This document shows positions 29,189 through 37,963 of a stretch of 64,000 nucleotides of DNA, one piece after another. The notes below the pieces were generated by a model. That model was not told the DNA's origin, searched no databases, and worked only from the letters and a program-made list of their open reading frames with translations. The stretch is from Caulobacter sp. 73W (GTDB lineage: Bacteria; Pseudomonadota; Alphaproteobacteria; Caulobacterales; Caulobacteraceae). The stretch covers positions 310,001 to 374,000 of the forward strand of contig NZ_CP158375.1 in NCBI RefSeq assembly GCF_041021955.1, in the 5' to 3' direction. The translations under genes were made by a program, and so were the position numbers. The first letter of the stretch is position 1. The number at the start of each line of letters is the position of its first letter.

Positions 29189-30697
29189 TTGAGCCCGGTG
29201 ACGAAACCGTCGGAAATCGATTCCGCGCCGGTCCTGCCGATGACGCAGGCGGCCTATCTGCCGGGCGCGGCCTATGACGAGATGTTCGCCGACGGCGGCG
29301 AGGTGCGCGACCATTACGCCCACCTGCATACCCGCATGTCGCGCCTGTCGACCGAGGAGCTGGGCGGCCGTCAGCTGACCCAGGAACGCTCGTTCCTGCT
29401 CCAGGGGATCACCTTCACCGTGTACGGCGCCGACAGCGCCACCGAGCGGATCATTCCCACCGACCTGTTTCCCCGCATCCTGCCCGCCCAGGAGTGGGCC
29501 AGGATCGAGGCCGGCCTGACCCAGCGCCTGCGGGCGCTGAACATGTTCCTGGCCGACATCTACGGTGAGCAAAAGATCCTGATGGACGGCATCGTGCCGC
29601 GCGAGCTTGTGCTCAGCGCCCCGTCCTATCGCCGCGAAATGCAGCACCTGTTCGTGCCGCACAAGGCCTACGCCAATGTCTGCGGCTCGGACCTGATCCG
29701 GGGCCAGGATGGCGAGTTCGCCGTGCTGGAGGACAACCTGCGCGTCCCGTCGGGCGTGTCCTACATGCTGGCCAACCGGGACGCGGCCAAGCGCACCTTC
29801 CCCGGCGCCTATCGCGCCGCCGGCGTGCGGCCGGTGGAGCGCTATCCCGACCTGCTGCTGTCGACGCTGAAAAGCATGGCGGCCGACTGGCGGCCCAACC
29901 CGCAGGTCGTGGTGCTGACCCCTGGCGTCTACAACTCCGCCTATTACGAGCACGCCTATCTGGCGCGCCTTATGGGCGTGCCTCTGGTCGAGGGCCGCGA
30001 CCTCGTGGTTCACGACAACACCGTCTACATGCGCACCACCACCGGCCTGCGACGGATCGACGTGATTTATCGCCGGGTGGACGACGACTTCATCGACCCG
30101 CTCACCTTCCGCCGGGACTCGTCCCTCGGCGTGGCGGGACTGTTCAACGCCTATCGCGCCGGCTCGGTGGTGATCTGCAACGCCCCCGGCACGGGCGTGG
30201 CTGACGACAAGGCGGTCTATGCCTATGTCCCGGACATCATCCGCTACTACCTGGGCGAGGACGCCATCCTGCCCAACATCGAGACCTTCCTGTGCCGCGA
30301 GCCGGCCCAGCTCAGCCACGTGCTCGACAATCTCGACAAGCTGGTGGTCAAGGCGGTCGGCGCATCGGGGGGTTACGGCATGCTGATCGGGCCCCACGCC
30401 TCGACCAAGGAACGCGCCGAGTTCGCCGACGCGATCAAGGCCGACCCGGAAAACTACATCGCCCAGCCGACCATCCAGCTGTCCACCGCGCCGTGCCTGG
30501 TCGACGGCCGGATCGAGCCGCGCCACGTGGACCTGCGCCCCTTCATCCTGTCGGGCGAGAAGATCGTGGTCACCCCCGGCGCCCTGACCCGCGTGGCGTT
30601 GAAGCGCGGCTCGCTGGTGGTCAATTCCAGCCAGGGCGGCGGCTCAAAGGACACCTGGGTCCTGGCCGACGACGCAATGGGGAGCGCCCAGCCATGA
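29189..30697 (+). CDS. Circularly permuted type 2 ATP-grasp protein
   Basis: 502 residues from a TTG at 29189. The start is uncertain: a GTG at 29198 and the ATG of MTQAAYLPG at 29240 are alternatives, and a 9-codon ORF (ATG at 29163) ends with its TGA overlapping the TTG. The body begins AAYDEMFADGGEVRDHYAHLHTRM and contains LFPRILPAQEW, FVPHKAYANVCGSDLIRGQDGEFAVLEDNLRVPSGVSYMLANR and NLDKLVVKAVGASGGYGMLIGP, typical of the circularly permuted ATP-grasp family that forms amide bonds. It is the first gene of a coupled operon with alpha-E and transglutaminase genes. The product and substrate are unknown. Confidence 0.92.
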   Translation: MSPVTKPSEIDSAPVLPMTQAAYLPGAAYDEMFADGGEVRDHYAHLHTRMSRLSTEELGGRQLTQERSFLLQGITFTVYGADSATERIIPTDLFPRILPAQEWARIEAGLTQRLRALNMFLADIYGEQKILMDGIVPRELVLSAPSYRREMQHLFVPHKAYANVCGSDLIRGQDGEFAVLEDNLRVPSGVSYMLANRDAAKRTFPGAYRAAGVRPVERYPDLLLSTLKSMAADWRPNPQVVVLTPGVYNSAYYEHAYLARLMGVPLVEGRDLVVHDNTVYMRTTTGLRRIDVIYRRVDDDFIDPLTFRRDSSLGVAGLFNAYRAGSVVICNAPGTGVADDKAVYAYVPDIIRYYLGEDAILPNIETFLCREPAQLSHVLDNLDKLVVKAVGASGGYGMLIGPHASTKERAEFADAIKADPENYIAQPTIQLSTAPCLVDGRIEPRHVDLRPFILSGEKIVVTPGALTRVALKRGSLVVNSSQGGGSKDTWVLADDAMGSAQP

Positions 30698-31641
30698 TGC
30701 TCGCCCGCGTGGCCGACAGCCTCTACTGGACCGGCCGCTACCTCGAACGCGCCGAGCATCTGTCGCGCCTGTCCGACGTGATGCTCAACGCCACCCTCGA
30801 CCAGAACGACTCCGGCATGCAGGCCGCCCGCATCGCCCTGGCCGCCTTGGGCGACGAGGAAGGCGCCCGGACGGCATCACCCTATGATGCGGCGCGCGGC
30901 CTGGTGCTCAACCGCGATGATCCCAACTCGGTCGTCTCGTCCCTGGCCCGCGCGCGTGAGAACGCCCGCCAGGTCCGTGACCAGATCACCACCGAGACCT
31001 GGGAGCGGCTGAACATGCTCTATCTGCGCATGACCAGCGGCGAGGCCGAGCGCGCCTTCGAAAACGGCTCCTCGGCCTTCCTGCATGAGGTCATTTCCGA
31101 CCTGCACACCTTCAAGGGCGCCGCCGACGCCACCATGAGCCATGGCGAGGGCTGGCGCTTCCTGATGCTGGGCGCGCACCTGGAGCGGGCGCAGCTGATC
31201 GCCCGCCTTCTGGAGGTCGGGTTCGGCGAGGCGCGCACGGTCCACGCCTCCGACCGCATCGCCCTGATGAGCCTGCTGCGCATGGCTTGCGCGCTGGAGC
31301 CCTATCTGCGCGCCTACACCGCCGAGATCGAGCCGCGCCACATCCTGGAGTTCCTGCTGTTCAGCGAGGACTTCCCCCGCTCGATCCGCTTCACCACCAC
31401 CCAGATGGAACTGCACCTGAGCAAGGTGGCGCGCCATATGGAAAGCGGCGTCGGCGGCGGCCATCCCGAACGCCTGGCCGGACGGCTCAAGGCCCGCCTG
31501 GAGTTCGCCGACATCGAGGAGCTAGAGGCCATGGGCGCCAGCGGCCTGCTGGCCCAGGTGGTCAACGAATGCGGCCGCATCCACCAGGCCATCTACGATA
31601 CCTTCGTCGCCTATCCGCTCGAACTGAGGCTGCCGGCCTGA
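30694..31641 (+). CDS. Alpha-E domain protein
   Basis: 315 residues from the ATG at 30694, which overlaps the ATP-grasp stop by 4 nt. MMLARVADSLYWTGRYLERAEHLSRLSDVML is the hallmark N-terminus, with conserved RYxERAE. The protein is all-helical, with HTFKGAADATMSHGEGWRFLMLGAHLERAQ and FLLFSEDFPRSIRF segments. The alpha-E domain has no established activity; it is found almost only next to circularly permuted ATP-grasp and transglutaminase genes, as here, so a role in the same peptide-modifying process is inferred. Confidence 0.93.
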   Translation: MMLARVADSLYWTGRYLERAEHLSRLSDVMLNATLDQNDSGMQAARIALAALGDEEGARTASPYDAARGLVLNRDDPNSVVSSLARARENARQVRDQITTETWERLNMLYLRMTSGEAERAFENGSSAFLHEVISDLHTFKGAADATMSHGEGWRFLMLGAHLERAQLIARLLEVGFGEARTVHASDRIALMSLLRMACALEPYLRAYTAEIEPRHILEFLLFSEDFPRSIRFTTTQMELHLSKVARHMESGVGGGHPERLAGRLKARLEFADIEELEAMGASGLLAQVVNECGRIHQAIYDTFVAYPLELRLPA

Positions 31642-32615
31642 TGCTGCTCGAAGTCCGCCACGTCACCCAGTACCACTACGCCCAGCCAGTGCGTGAAAGC
31701 GTCATGGAGCTCTGGATGCAACCCCAGAAGGGCGGCCGCCAACGCCTGGTCAGCTTCGAGCTGGACCTGGAGCCCGCCGCCCAGCTGTTCTCCTACGGCG
31801 ACACCTTCGGCAACGCCGTCTATCACTTCGACGTCCCGCAGCCGCACGACCGCCTGACCATCGTCGCCCGCTCGGCGGTGGAGACCCAGCCAGACCTGGT
31901 CCTGCCCGAGGCCCTGGACGCCGGGGAATGGGACCGCCTGCGCAGCGACTTCGTCCGGGGCGAGGCCTTCGACTTCCTGCATGACCACGGCTACGCCCGC
32001 CGCACCGAGATGCTGCAGGCCTTCATGGACAAGCACGACATCGCCGACCTGCGCCGGCGCGATCCCCTGACCGCCCTGCGCCGCCTCAACCAGACGATCT
32101 ACGAGGCCTTCAGCTACGCCCCCGGCGTCACCGAGGCCGACAGTCCCATCGACGAGGCGCTGGAGGCGGGCCGCGGCGTCTGCCAGGACTTCGCCCACAT
32201 CATGATCGCCATCTGCCGCTCCTGGGGCGTGCCGGCGCGATACGTGTCCGGCTACCTGTTCACCGACCGCGAGGCCGGCGACCGCTCAGATCCCGACGCC
32301 ACCCACGCCTGGATCGAGGTGTTCCTGCCGACCCTGCGCTGGATCGGCTTCGACCCCACCAACAACATGATGACCGGCGAGCGCCACATCGCCGTGGCCG
32401 TGGGCCGCGACTACGCCGACGTGCCGCCGTCGCGTGGGGTGTACAAGGGCGACGCCGAAAGCCAGTTGGCCGTCGGCGTGTCGGTCCGCCGGGCCCGCGC
32501 CGCCATGGCCGAGCCGGAGTTCATGCGCGTCGCCCGCCCTGCCTTCGCCGGCGTTCGCCGCCGCACCGACGGCGAGGCCTACCGTCACGACCAGCAGCAG
32601 CAACAGCAGCAGTAG
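31641..32615 (+). CDS. Transglutaminase-like cysteine peptidase family protein
   Basis: 324 residues from the ATG at 31641, which shares one base with the alpha-E stop (TGATG). An N-terminal beta domain (MLLEVRHVTQYHYAQPVRES) is followed by the transglutaminase core with the catalytic triad visible as C181 (GRGVCQDFAH), H222 (ATHAWIEV) and D238 (GFDPTNN). No signal peptide is present, so it is cytoplasmic. It probably hydrolyses or transfers amide bonds of a peptide made or modified by the ATP-grasp partner. The C-terminus is odd: HD followed by seven glutamines encoded by CAG/CAA repeats directly before the stop. Confidence 0.92.
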   Translation: MLLEVRHVTQYHYAQPVRESVMELWMQPQKGGRQRLVSFELDLEPAAQLFSYGDTFGNAVYHFDVPQPHDRLTIVARSAVETQPDLVLPEALDAGEWDRLRSDFVRGEAFDFLHDHGYARRTEMLQAFMDKHDIADLRRRDPLTALRRLNQTIYEAFSYAPGVTEADSPIDEALEAGRGVCQDFAHIMIAICRSWGVPARYVSGYLFTDREAGDRSDPDATHAWIEVFLPTLRWIGFDPTNNMMTGERHIAVAVGRDYADVPPSRGVYKGDAESQLAVGVSVRRARAAMAEPEFMRVARPAFAGVRRRTDGEAYRHDQQQQQQQ

Positions 32616-32683
32616 AGACCCCCGCTTCCCAAGCCGCTCCGTCATGCCACTATGGCTTGCAAAAGAAGACGGAGGATGCGCGG

Positions 32684-33877
32684 GTGCTGGAAGGTCTGAA
32701 GGTCGTCGAGTTCGCCACCTACATCGCCGCCCCAGGCGCGGCGGGGATCATGGCCGACTGGGGCGCGGAGGTGATCAAGGTCGAGGCGTTGGACGGCGAT
32801 CCCATGCGCCGGTTCTTCGACACCATCGGCGCCGACACCCCCGACAATCCGGTCTTCGACCTGGACAACCGGGGCAAGCGCGGCGTCGCCCTGGACATCC
32901 GCACCGACGCCGGGCGTGACGCCTTGGTCCGCCTCGCGCGGCAGGCCGACATCTTCCTCACCAATGTCCGCCCAGGCGCCCTGAAGCGGGCGCGGCTGGA
33001 CCACGAGACCCTGCGGACGGAGAACCCGCGCCTGATCTACTGCAGCCTGACCGGCTATGGGCTGGAGGGGGCCGACGCCGACAAGCCCGGCATGGACGTG
33101 GCCGCCTTCTGGTCCCGCGCTGGGGTCGGGTCGCTGACCGCGCCCAAGGGGGCGGAGCCCTTCCCCATCCGCACCGGCATGGGCGATCACGTCTGCTCGC
33201 TGGCCACCACATCGGCGATCCTGGCGGCGGTGATCGAGCGTGGGCGAACCGGCGTCGGGCGGCTGGTGGAGACCTCGCTCCTACGGGCAGGAGTCTACGC
33301 CATCGGTTCGGACATGGCGATCCAGCTAAAGATGGGCCGCATCGCCTCCACCCGCCCGCGAGAGCAGGCGGTGCAGCCCTTGGCCAACTTCTTCCGCACC
33401 GGCGACGGCAAGTGGATCTGCCTGCTGCCGCGCCAGGGCTCCACGGACTGGCCGCGCATCGCGGCGGCCGCCGGTCGGCCCGAACTGGTGGACGATCCCC
33501 GCTTCGCCAGCGCCAAGGCCCGGCGGGAGAACGCCGGCGCCCTGGTGGCCGAGCTCGACGCCGCCTTCGCCGCCCTCATCTATGCCGACGCGGCCAAGGC
33601 GCTGGACGAGGCCGACATCACCTGGGGTCCCTATCAAACGCCGGCCGAGCTGGTGAACGACCCGCAGGCCCACGCCGCCGGCTGCTTCGTGCAGACGCCG
33701 GACGGTTCGGGCGGCGCCTTCGCCGCGCCGGGCGGTCCCGCGCGCTTCCCCGGCTGCGACGACGGGCCGAAGGGACCCGCTCCAAAGCTCGGCGAACACA
33801 CGCGCGAGGTTCTGGCTGAGCTGGGATACGACGAGGAAGAGATCACGGCGATGATCGCCGCAAAGGCCGCCGCCTAG
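32684..33877 (+). CDS. CaiB/BaiF-type (family III) CoA-transferase
   Basis: 397 residues from the GTG at 32684, preceded by GGAGG at 8 nt; the frame is open to 32657. MLEGLKVVEFATYIAAPGAAGIMADWGAEVIKVE is the classic family III N-terminus, and LDNRGKRGVALDI and GMDVAAFW (the latter containing the expected catalytic Asp) follow. Family III enzymes transfer CoA between carboxylic acids via an aspartyl-CoA intermediate, or act as racemases (AMACR). The substrate cannot be assigned. The stop overlaps the convergent transglycosylase stop (CTAG). Confidence 0.93.
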   Translation: MLEGLKVVEFATYIAAPGAAGIMADWGAEVIKVEALDGDPMRRFFDTIGADTPDNPVFDLDNRGKRGVALDIRTDAGRDALVRLARQADIFLTNVRPGALKRARLDHETLRTENPRLIYCSLTGYGLEGADADKPGMDVAAFWSRAGVGSLTAPKGAEPFPIRTGMGDHVCSLATTSAILAAVIERGRTGVGRLVETSLLRAGVYAIGSDMAIQLKMGRIASTRPREQAVQPLANFFRTGDGKWICLLPRQGSTDWPRIAAAAGRPELVDDPRFASAKARRENAGALVAELDAAFAALIYADAAKALDEADITWGPYQTPAELVNDPQAHAAGCFVQTPDGSGGAFAAPGGPARFPGCDDGPKGPAPKLGEHTREVLAELGYDEEEITAMIAAKAAA

Positions 33878-34722
33878 GTCTTGGACTTGGCGTTGGCTTC
33901 CGACAGGACGCGCAGCATCTCGGAGGTGAACAGCGAACCGCCCAGGCTGCGGGTCGAACCTTCGCCGCCATTGGTCAGGCCGAAGGGATCGCCGTCCTTT
34001 TGCGACCCGCGCAGGATGAACTCGACCAGCGCCTGTTGCTGCTGCACGCGGTCGTCGCGGCGGGCCGAGGCGTACTGGATGAAGCCGGGCTGCTGCTCCC
34101 GCTCTCCCACCGCCTCTTCCGGACCGCCAGTGCGGGTCAGGTTCGCATAGACCTCGCCCACGGTGGCCGCGCGGCCGCCCCGGTAGAAGATCGAACGGTT
34201 GGCTTCCGCCGCGTCGGGAAACAGGGCGGCGGCGCTGGCGTTGGGGCTGGCGTTTACCGCCTCGATCAGCTTGGCCGAGCCCTTGGGGCCCAAGAAGTGC
34301 GCGGCGTAGAGCTCGCCCGCCGTCGGCATGCGCCCGGTGCGGCCACGAAGATAGGAGGCGTGATCGGACGCCAGTTCACCCGCCATCAGCGACGCGGCGT
34401 GCGGATCGAGCTTCAGCCCCATCACCGCCTTGCGCGCATCCGAACCGCCCGCCACGTGGAAGCGTCCCGAGGAGTCCTGGCTGATAAGATCGGCGTAGCG
34501 CGCGTAGCCGTATTTGGAGCCGTGCTTCTTCAGCGTCGACATCCAGGTCTGGTCCACGAACTGGAACAGGCCGGCGGCACTGGAAGTGCCCGCCTTGGCG
34601 GTCGGGTTGTAGCCGCTTTCGCGCTTGGCGGTCTTCATCAGGAACGAAAAATCGACCCCCGTCGCGCTGGATGCGCGCTGGATGGCCGTCTCGACGACTC
34701 CCCGGATGGACTGCACGGTCAT
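33874..34722 (-). CDS. Lytic transglycosylase (SLT-domain) protein
   Basis: 282 residues. The N-terminal lysozyme-like fold contains FLMKTAKRESGYNPTAKAGTSSAAGLFQFVDQTWM, with the catalytic glutamate at E35 (RESGYNP) and the AGLFQF motif. No Sec leader is visible, as in flagellum- or secretion-associated murein hydrolases. The C-terminal 100 residues are polar and low-complexity. It would open gaps in peptidoglycan; the link to a flagellum or pilus system is only a possibility. It is divergent from the orphan tonB, sharing a 160-bp AT-rich intergenic region. Confidence 0.88.
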   Translation of the reverse strand: MTVQSIRGVVETAIQRASSATGVDFSFLMKTAKRESGYNPTAKAGTSSAAGLFQFVDQTWMSTLKKHGSKYGYARYADLISQDSSGRFHVAGGSDARKAVMGLKLDPHAASLMAGELASDHASYLRGRTGRMPTAGELYAAHFLGPKGSAKLIEAVNASPNASAAALFPDAAEANRSIFYRGGRAATVGEVYANLTRTGGPEEAVGEREQQPGFIQYASARRDDRVQQQQALVEFILRGSQKDGDPFGLTNGGEGSTRSLGGSLFTSEMLRVLSEANAKSKT

Positions 34723-34803
34723 GGTCCTTGGATCGCCCCGACATGGTTAACGAGCAATTAACCGCGCAATTCCTGCCGGGCAGATTATGCCGAGCCCATG
34801 AAT

Positions 34804-34835
34804 TACAAGTGTACACTTTGTGATTTACGATTGTA
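34804..34835. promoter_or_regulatory. BlaI/MecI-like operators upstream of tonB
   Basis: TACA-AG-TGTA at 34804-34813 exactly fits the TACA-N2-TGTA dyad of BlaI/MecI/CopY repressors. TACG-AT-TGTA at 34826-34835 is a one-mismatch second copy two helical turns away. The first overlaps a perfect palindrome AAGTGTACACTT (34807-34818). The sites are 49-80 nt before the tonB start. No BlaI-type gene is in the window, so the regulator would be elsewhere. Confidence 0.5.
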
Positions 34836-34883
34836 GTTTTCCGTGAGAGCGTTGGATCGACCACAACGACAGGGAGGTCAGCC

Positions 34884-35609
34884 ATGGTCGTCCAACCCGC
34901 CTTCTCCGCCACCGTCCCGCCATGGGAGCGGGCAGAGCACGCCCGCCCTCGCCTGTCCCGCGGCGCGGTGATCGCCCTGGGCGCCTCGCTCGCGGTCCAC
35001 GCGGCGCTGGGCGTCTATCTCTACTATCGAAAGTTCGTCCTGCCGGAGGCGCAGGCGGTCCCGGCGGAATCGATCATCAGCCTGGAGCGCTACATCCCGC
35101 AGCCCCCGCCTCCGCCGCCCTCGACGCAGCCGGTCACCCAGCCCCGGACGGTGAACCTGCATCAGCCGCAGCCCAACGCCATCGTCCCGGACGTCACCAT
35201 GCCGGCGGTGATCACGCCGCCTGGGCCGATTGACCTTGGCCCCCTGACCACGCTGATCCAGCCGCCGACGCCGGCCGTCACGCCGCCATCGCCCCCGCCC
35301 CCGCCCCCGCCGACCATCGTCCGCCCCACCTGGCTGAAGCGCCCCGGCGCGGCGGAGATGTCCCGCTTCTATCCGGAGTCCGCCCAGCGGCGCGGGATCG
35401 CCGGCGGAGCGACGATCAACTGCCGCGTCACCGCCGCCGGTTCCGTCTCCGACTGCGCCGTGATCGACGAGGCGCCAGCCGGCGAAGGCTTCGGCGCGGC
35501 GGCCGTGAAGCTGTCCCGCTTCTTCAAGATGAAGCCGCAGACCGAGGACGGCAGCCCGGTGGACGGCGCCTATGTCCGCATCCCGATCCGCTTCAACCTG
35601 GCCGACTAG
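34884..35609 (+). CDS. Energy transducer TonB-family protein (orphan)
   Basis: 241 residues. A cytoplasmic N-terminus, one membrane helix at about 27-48 ([22 protein letters not shown]), a proline-rich periplasmic spacer ([20 protein letters not shown]) and a C-terminal TonB domain (about 148-241; [56 protein letters not shown]). It is a paralogue of the TonB at 45534-46259 but has no exbB/exbD beside it. It may serve specific receptors or a regulated stress response. Confidence 0.92.
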   Translation: MVVQPAFSATVPPWERAEHARPRLSRGAVIALGASLAVHAALGVYLYYRKFVLPEAQAVPAESIISLERYIPQPPPPPPSTQPVTQPRTVNLHQPQPNAIVPDVTMPAVITPPGPIDLGPLTTLIQPPTPAVTPPSPPPPPPPTIVRPTWLKRPGAAEMSRFYPESAQRRGIAGGATINCRVTAAGSVSDCAVIDEAPAGEGFGAAAVKLSRFFKMKPQTEDGSPVDGAYVRIPIRFNLAD

Positions 35610-35624
35610 GCGGCGCGGGCCTGC

Positions 35625-36788
35625 TCAGTAGCTCTTGGGCAGGCCCAGCACGCGCTCGGCGATGTAGTTCAGGATCATCTCACGGCTGACCGGCGCGATG
35701 CGGGCGATCATCGCCTCGCGGAAATAGCGCTCCACGTCATACTCCTTGGCGTAGCCCATGCCGCCATGGGCCAGCACCGACGCCTCGCAGGCGTGGAAGC
35801 CCGCCTCGCCGCCCAGATACTTGGCGGCGTTTGCCTCGGCCCCGCAGTCTTCACCTGCGTCGTAGAGGGCCGCGGCCTTGAACGCCATCAGGCTGGCGGC
35901 CTCCAGCTCGGCCCAGGACTTGGCCAGCGGATGGGCCACGCCCTGGTTCTGGCCGATGGGCCGGCCGAACACCACGCGCTCCCTGGCGTAGGTGGTCGCC
36001 TTGGCCAGGGCGGTGCGGCCCAGGCCCACCGCCTCCACCGCGAACAGCACCCGCTCCGGGTTCAGGCCGTGCAGGAGATAAGAGAATCCCTTGCCTTCCT
36101 CGCCGATCAGATCCTCGGCCGGGACCTTCAGGTCTTCGATGAAAAGCATATTACATTCAACGGCCTTGCGGCCCATCTTGGGGATCGGCTTGGCCTCGAT
36201 CTTCTCGCGGTCCGTGTAGAACAGGCTCAGCCCCTGGGTCGGCTTGGCGACCTGATCCTTTGGGGTGGTCCGGGCGATGATCAGGATCTTGTTGGCCCGC
36301 TGGGCGCCCGTGGTCCAGATCTTCCGCCCGTTCAGGACATAGCCGTCGCCGACCCGCTCGGCCCGCGTCTCGAGGCTGGAGGTGTCGAGGCCGGAATTGG
36401 GCTCCGTCACCGCGAAGCACATCTTGTCCTCGCCGCTGATCAGCCGCGGCAGATGGCGGTCGCGCTGCTCGGCCGTGCCGAACTTCACGATCGGCATGGG
36501 GCCGAAGATGTTCAGGTGGATCGCCGATGCGCCGGAGAACCCGGCGCCCGACTGGGCCACGGTCTGCATCATGATCGCCGCCTCGGTCAGACCCAGGCCC
36601 GCCCCGCCGACGCTTTCCGGCATGGAGACGCCCAGCCAGCCGCCCTCGGCTATGGCGGCGACGAAGGCTTCGGGGAAGTCGCCGGTCTCGTCGGTCTTGC
36701 GCCAGTATTCGTCGTCGAAACGCTCACAGACCCGGGCGACGCCGTCGCGGATGGCTTCCTGTTCGTCCGTCAGCCGAAAACCCGTCAT
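35625..36788 (-). CDS. Acyl-CoA dehydrogenase
   Basis: 387 residues from the ATG at 36788 (GGGGG just upstream); an open extension to 36866 lacks homology. The FAD-dependent fold is shown by FRLTDEQEAIRDGVARVCERFDDEYW, CFAVTEPNSGLDTSSLETRAERVGDGYVLNGRKIWTTGAQRA (the ACAD signature) and ERVVFGRPIGQNQGVAHPLAKSWAELEAA. It oxidises an acyl-CoA to the enoyl-CoA and passes electrons to ETF. The chain length or substrate is not evident, and the catalytic glutamate could not be placed with confidence. Confidence 0.93.
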   Translation of the reverse strand: MTGFRLTDEQEAIRDGVARVCERFDDEYWRKTDETGDFPEAFVAAIAEGGWLGVSMPESVGGAGLGLTEAAIMMQTVAQSGAGFSGASAIHLNIFGPMPIVKFGTAEQRDRHLPRLISGEDKMCFAVTEPNSGLDTSSLETRAERVGDGYVLNGRKIWTTGAQRANKILIIARTTPKDQVAKPTQGLSLFYTDREKIEAKPIPKMGRKAVECNMLFIEDLKVPAEDLIGEEGKGFSYLLHGLNPERVLFAVEAVGLGRTALAKATTYARERVVFGRPIGQNQGVAHPLAKSWAELEAASLMAFKAAALYDAGEDCGAEANAAKYLGGEAGFHACEASVLAHGGMGYAKEYDVERYFREAMIARIAPVSREMILNYIAERVLGLPKSY

Positions 36789-36816
36789 GCATCCCCCTGC
36801 CTGTGCGACCGGTCTC

Positions 36817-37866
36817 CTAGAAGCGCCTCGGGTCGAACCGGGCGGCCAAGGGGCCGGCGTCTTCATTGTCTACATAAGCGGCGATCATATTGGCGATGAC
36901 CGGCGCCAGAAGCCAGCCGTTGCGACGCGCGCCCACCGCCAGGATGACGCCCGGCGTAGCAACCGGCCCGACCAGCGGCATCCCGTCGGCGGTCGCCCCG
37001 CGCACGGCGGCCGAGGCCTCGAACCGCGCGTCCTTCAAGGCGGGCAGCAATCGCGAAGCCCGCGCCGTCAGCGTCTCGATGACTTCAGGGTCCACCGCCC
37101 GGTCCGAGCGCCCCTGCTCCATGGTCGCGCCGACGATCACGCCGTCGGGCGACGGGCAGACATAGATGCCCTCGCCGCGCAGCACCGGGCCATCGAACAC
37201 GACATCCCGCGCCTGGGCGATCTGCCCCTTGATCGGCGACACGGCGGCCAGTTCGGGAGCGATGGCCTCCAGCTCATGCCCGCCGCCGGTGGCGATCACC
37301 AGCCAATCGGCGGCTAGGGTCCGGCCGTCGGCCAGCACCGCCTCACTGTCAGTCCAGCCGGTCACCAGTCGATCCACGAACTGCGCGCCATCCGCCCCCG
37401 CCGACGCCTTCAACGCCGTCAAAGCCTGGGGCGCGCGAAGACGCAGGTCTTCTCGCGACCGCAGACCGCCCAATCCCTCGGCCAGGCCAGGAACCAACGC
37501 TCCCGCCTCCGCCGCTGTCAGGTATTCGAAGGGAGCCCCCGCCTCGGACAACCGCCGCGCCCAGGTCTCGACGACCGCCGGCTCGCCCACGGCCACCGCG
37601 CCGGAGCTGTCGAGCATGACGCCATGGGCCTGGGCGAAGGCGGGCCACAGCCCTCTAGCCGCATTGAGCATGGGATAGTGCCCCGCCGTCGACGGATCGA
37701 AGGCTGTCTCCATGGCCGGCGCCAGCATTCCGGCCGCCACGCCCGAGGCGTTGTCGCCCAGGGGCGCGGAATCACATACGACCACTTGGACGCCGCGTCG
37801 TGCGAGGCTCGCCGCCGCGGCGAGTCCGACGGCGCCGCCGCCGGCGATGACAACTCGCTGGTTCAT
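36817..37866 (-). CDS. FAD-dependent oxidoreductase (ThiO/DadA-like)
   Basis: 349 residues from the ATG at 37866. The dinucleotide-binding motif AGGGAVGLAAAASLARRGVQVVV is at the N-terminus and the second FAD motif is near the C-terminus (GVILAVGARRNGWLLAPVIANMIAAY). It has the domain layout of D-amino-acid oxidase/glycine oxidase; AVSPIKGQIAQAR and IYVCPSPDGVIVGATME are typical of ThiO. ThiO would supply dehydroglycine for thiazole synthesis, but no other thi gene is adjacent, so D-amino acid oxidation is an alternative. Confidence 0.85.
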   Translation of the reverse strand: MNQRVVIAGGGAVGLAAAASLARRGVQVVVCDSAPLGDNASGVAAGMLAPAMETAFDPSTAGHYPMLNAARGLWPAFAQAHGVMLDSSGAVAVGEPAVVETWARRLSEAGAPFEYLTAAEAGALVPGLAEGLGGLRSREDLRLRAPQALTALKASAGADGAQFVDRLVTGWTDSEAVLADGRTLAADWLVIATGGGHELEAIAPELAAVSPIKGQIAQARDVVFDGPVLRGEGIYVCPSPDGVIVGATMEQGRSDRAVDPEVIETLTARASRLLPALKDARFEASAAVRGATADGMPLVGPVATPGVILAVGARRNGWLLAPVIANMIAAYVDNEDAGPLAARFDPRRF

Positions 37867-37963
37867 GCCGCAAAGCAACGATCAGGACCCCCTGCGTCAA
37901 GCCTTGCCGATCAGACCGCAACTCGGCTAACGCCGATATGCGCGCGAGTGACTTGGAGGCGCC

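Noticed and set aside
34807..34818. Perfect palindrome AAGTGTACACTT considered as a Fur, Zur or LexA box
   Set aside because: It does not match those consensuses; the overlapping TACA-N2-TGTA fits the BlaI/MecI type better.
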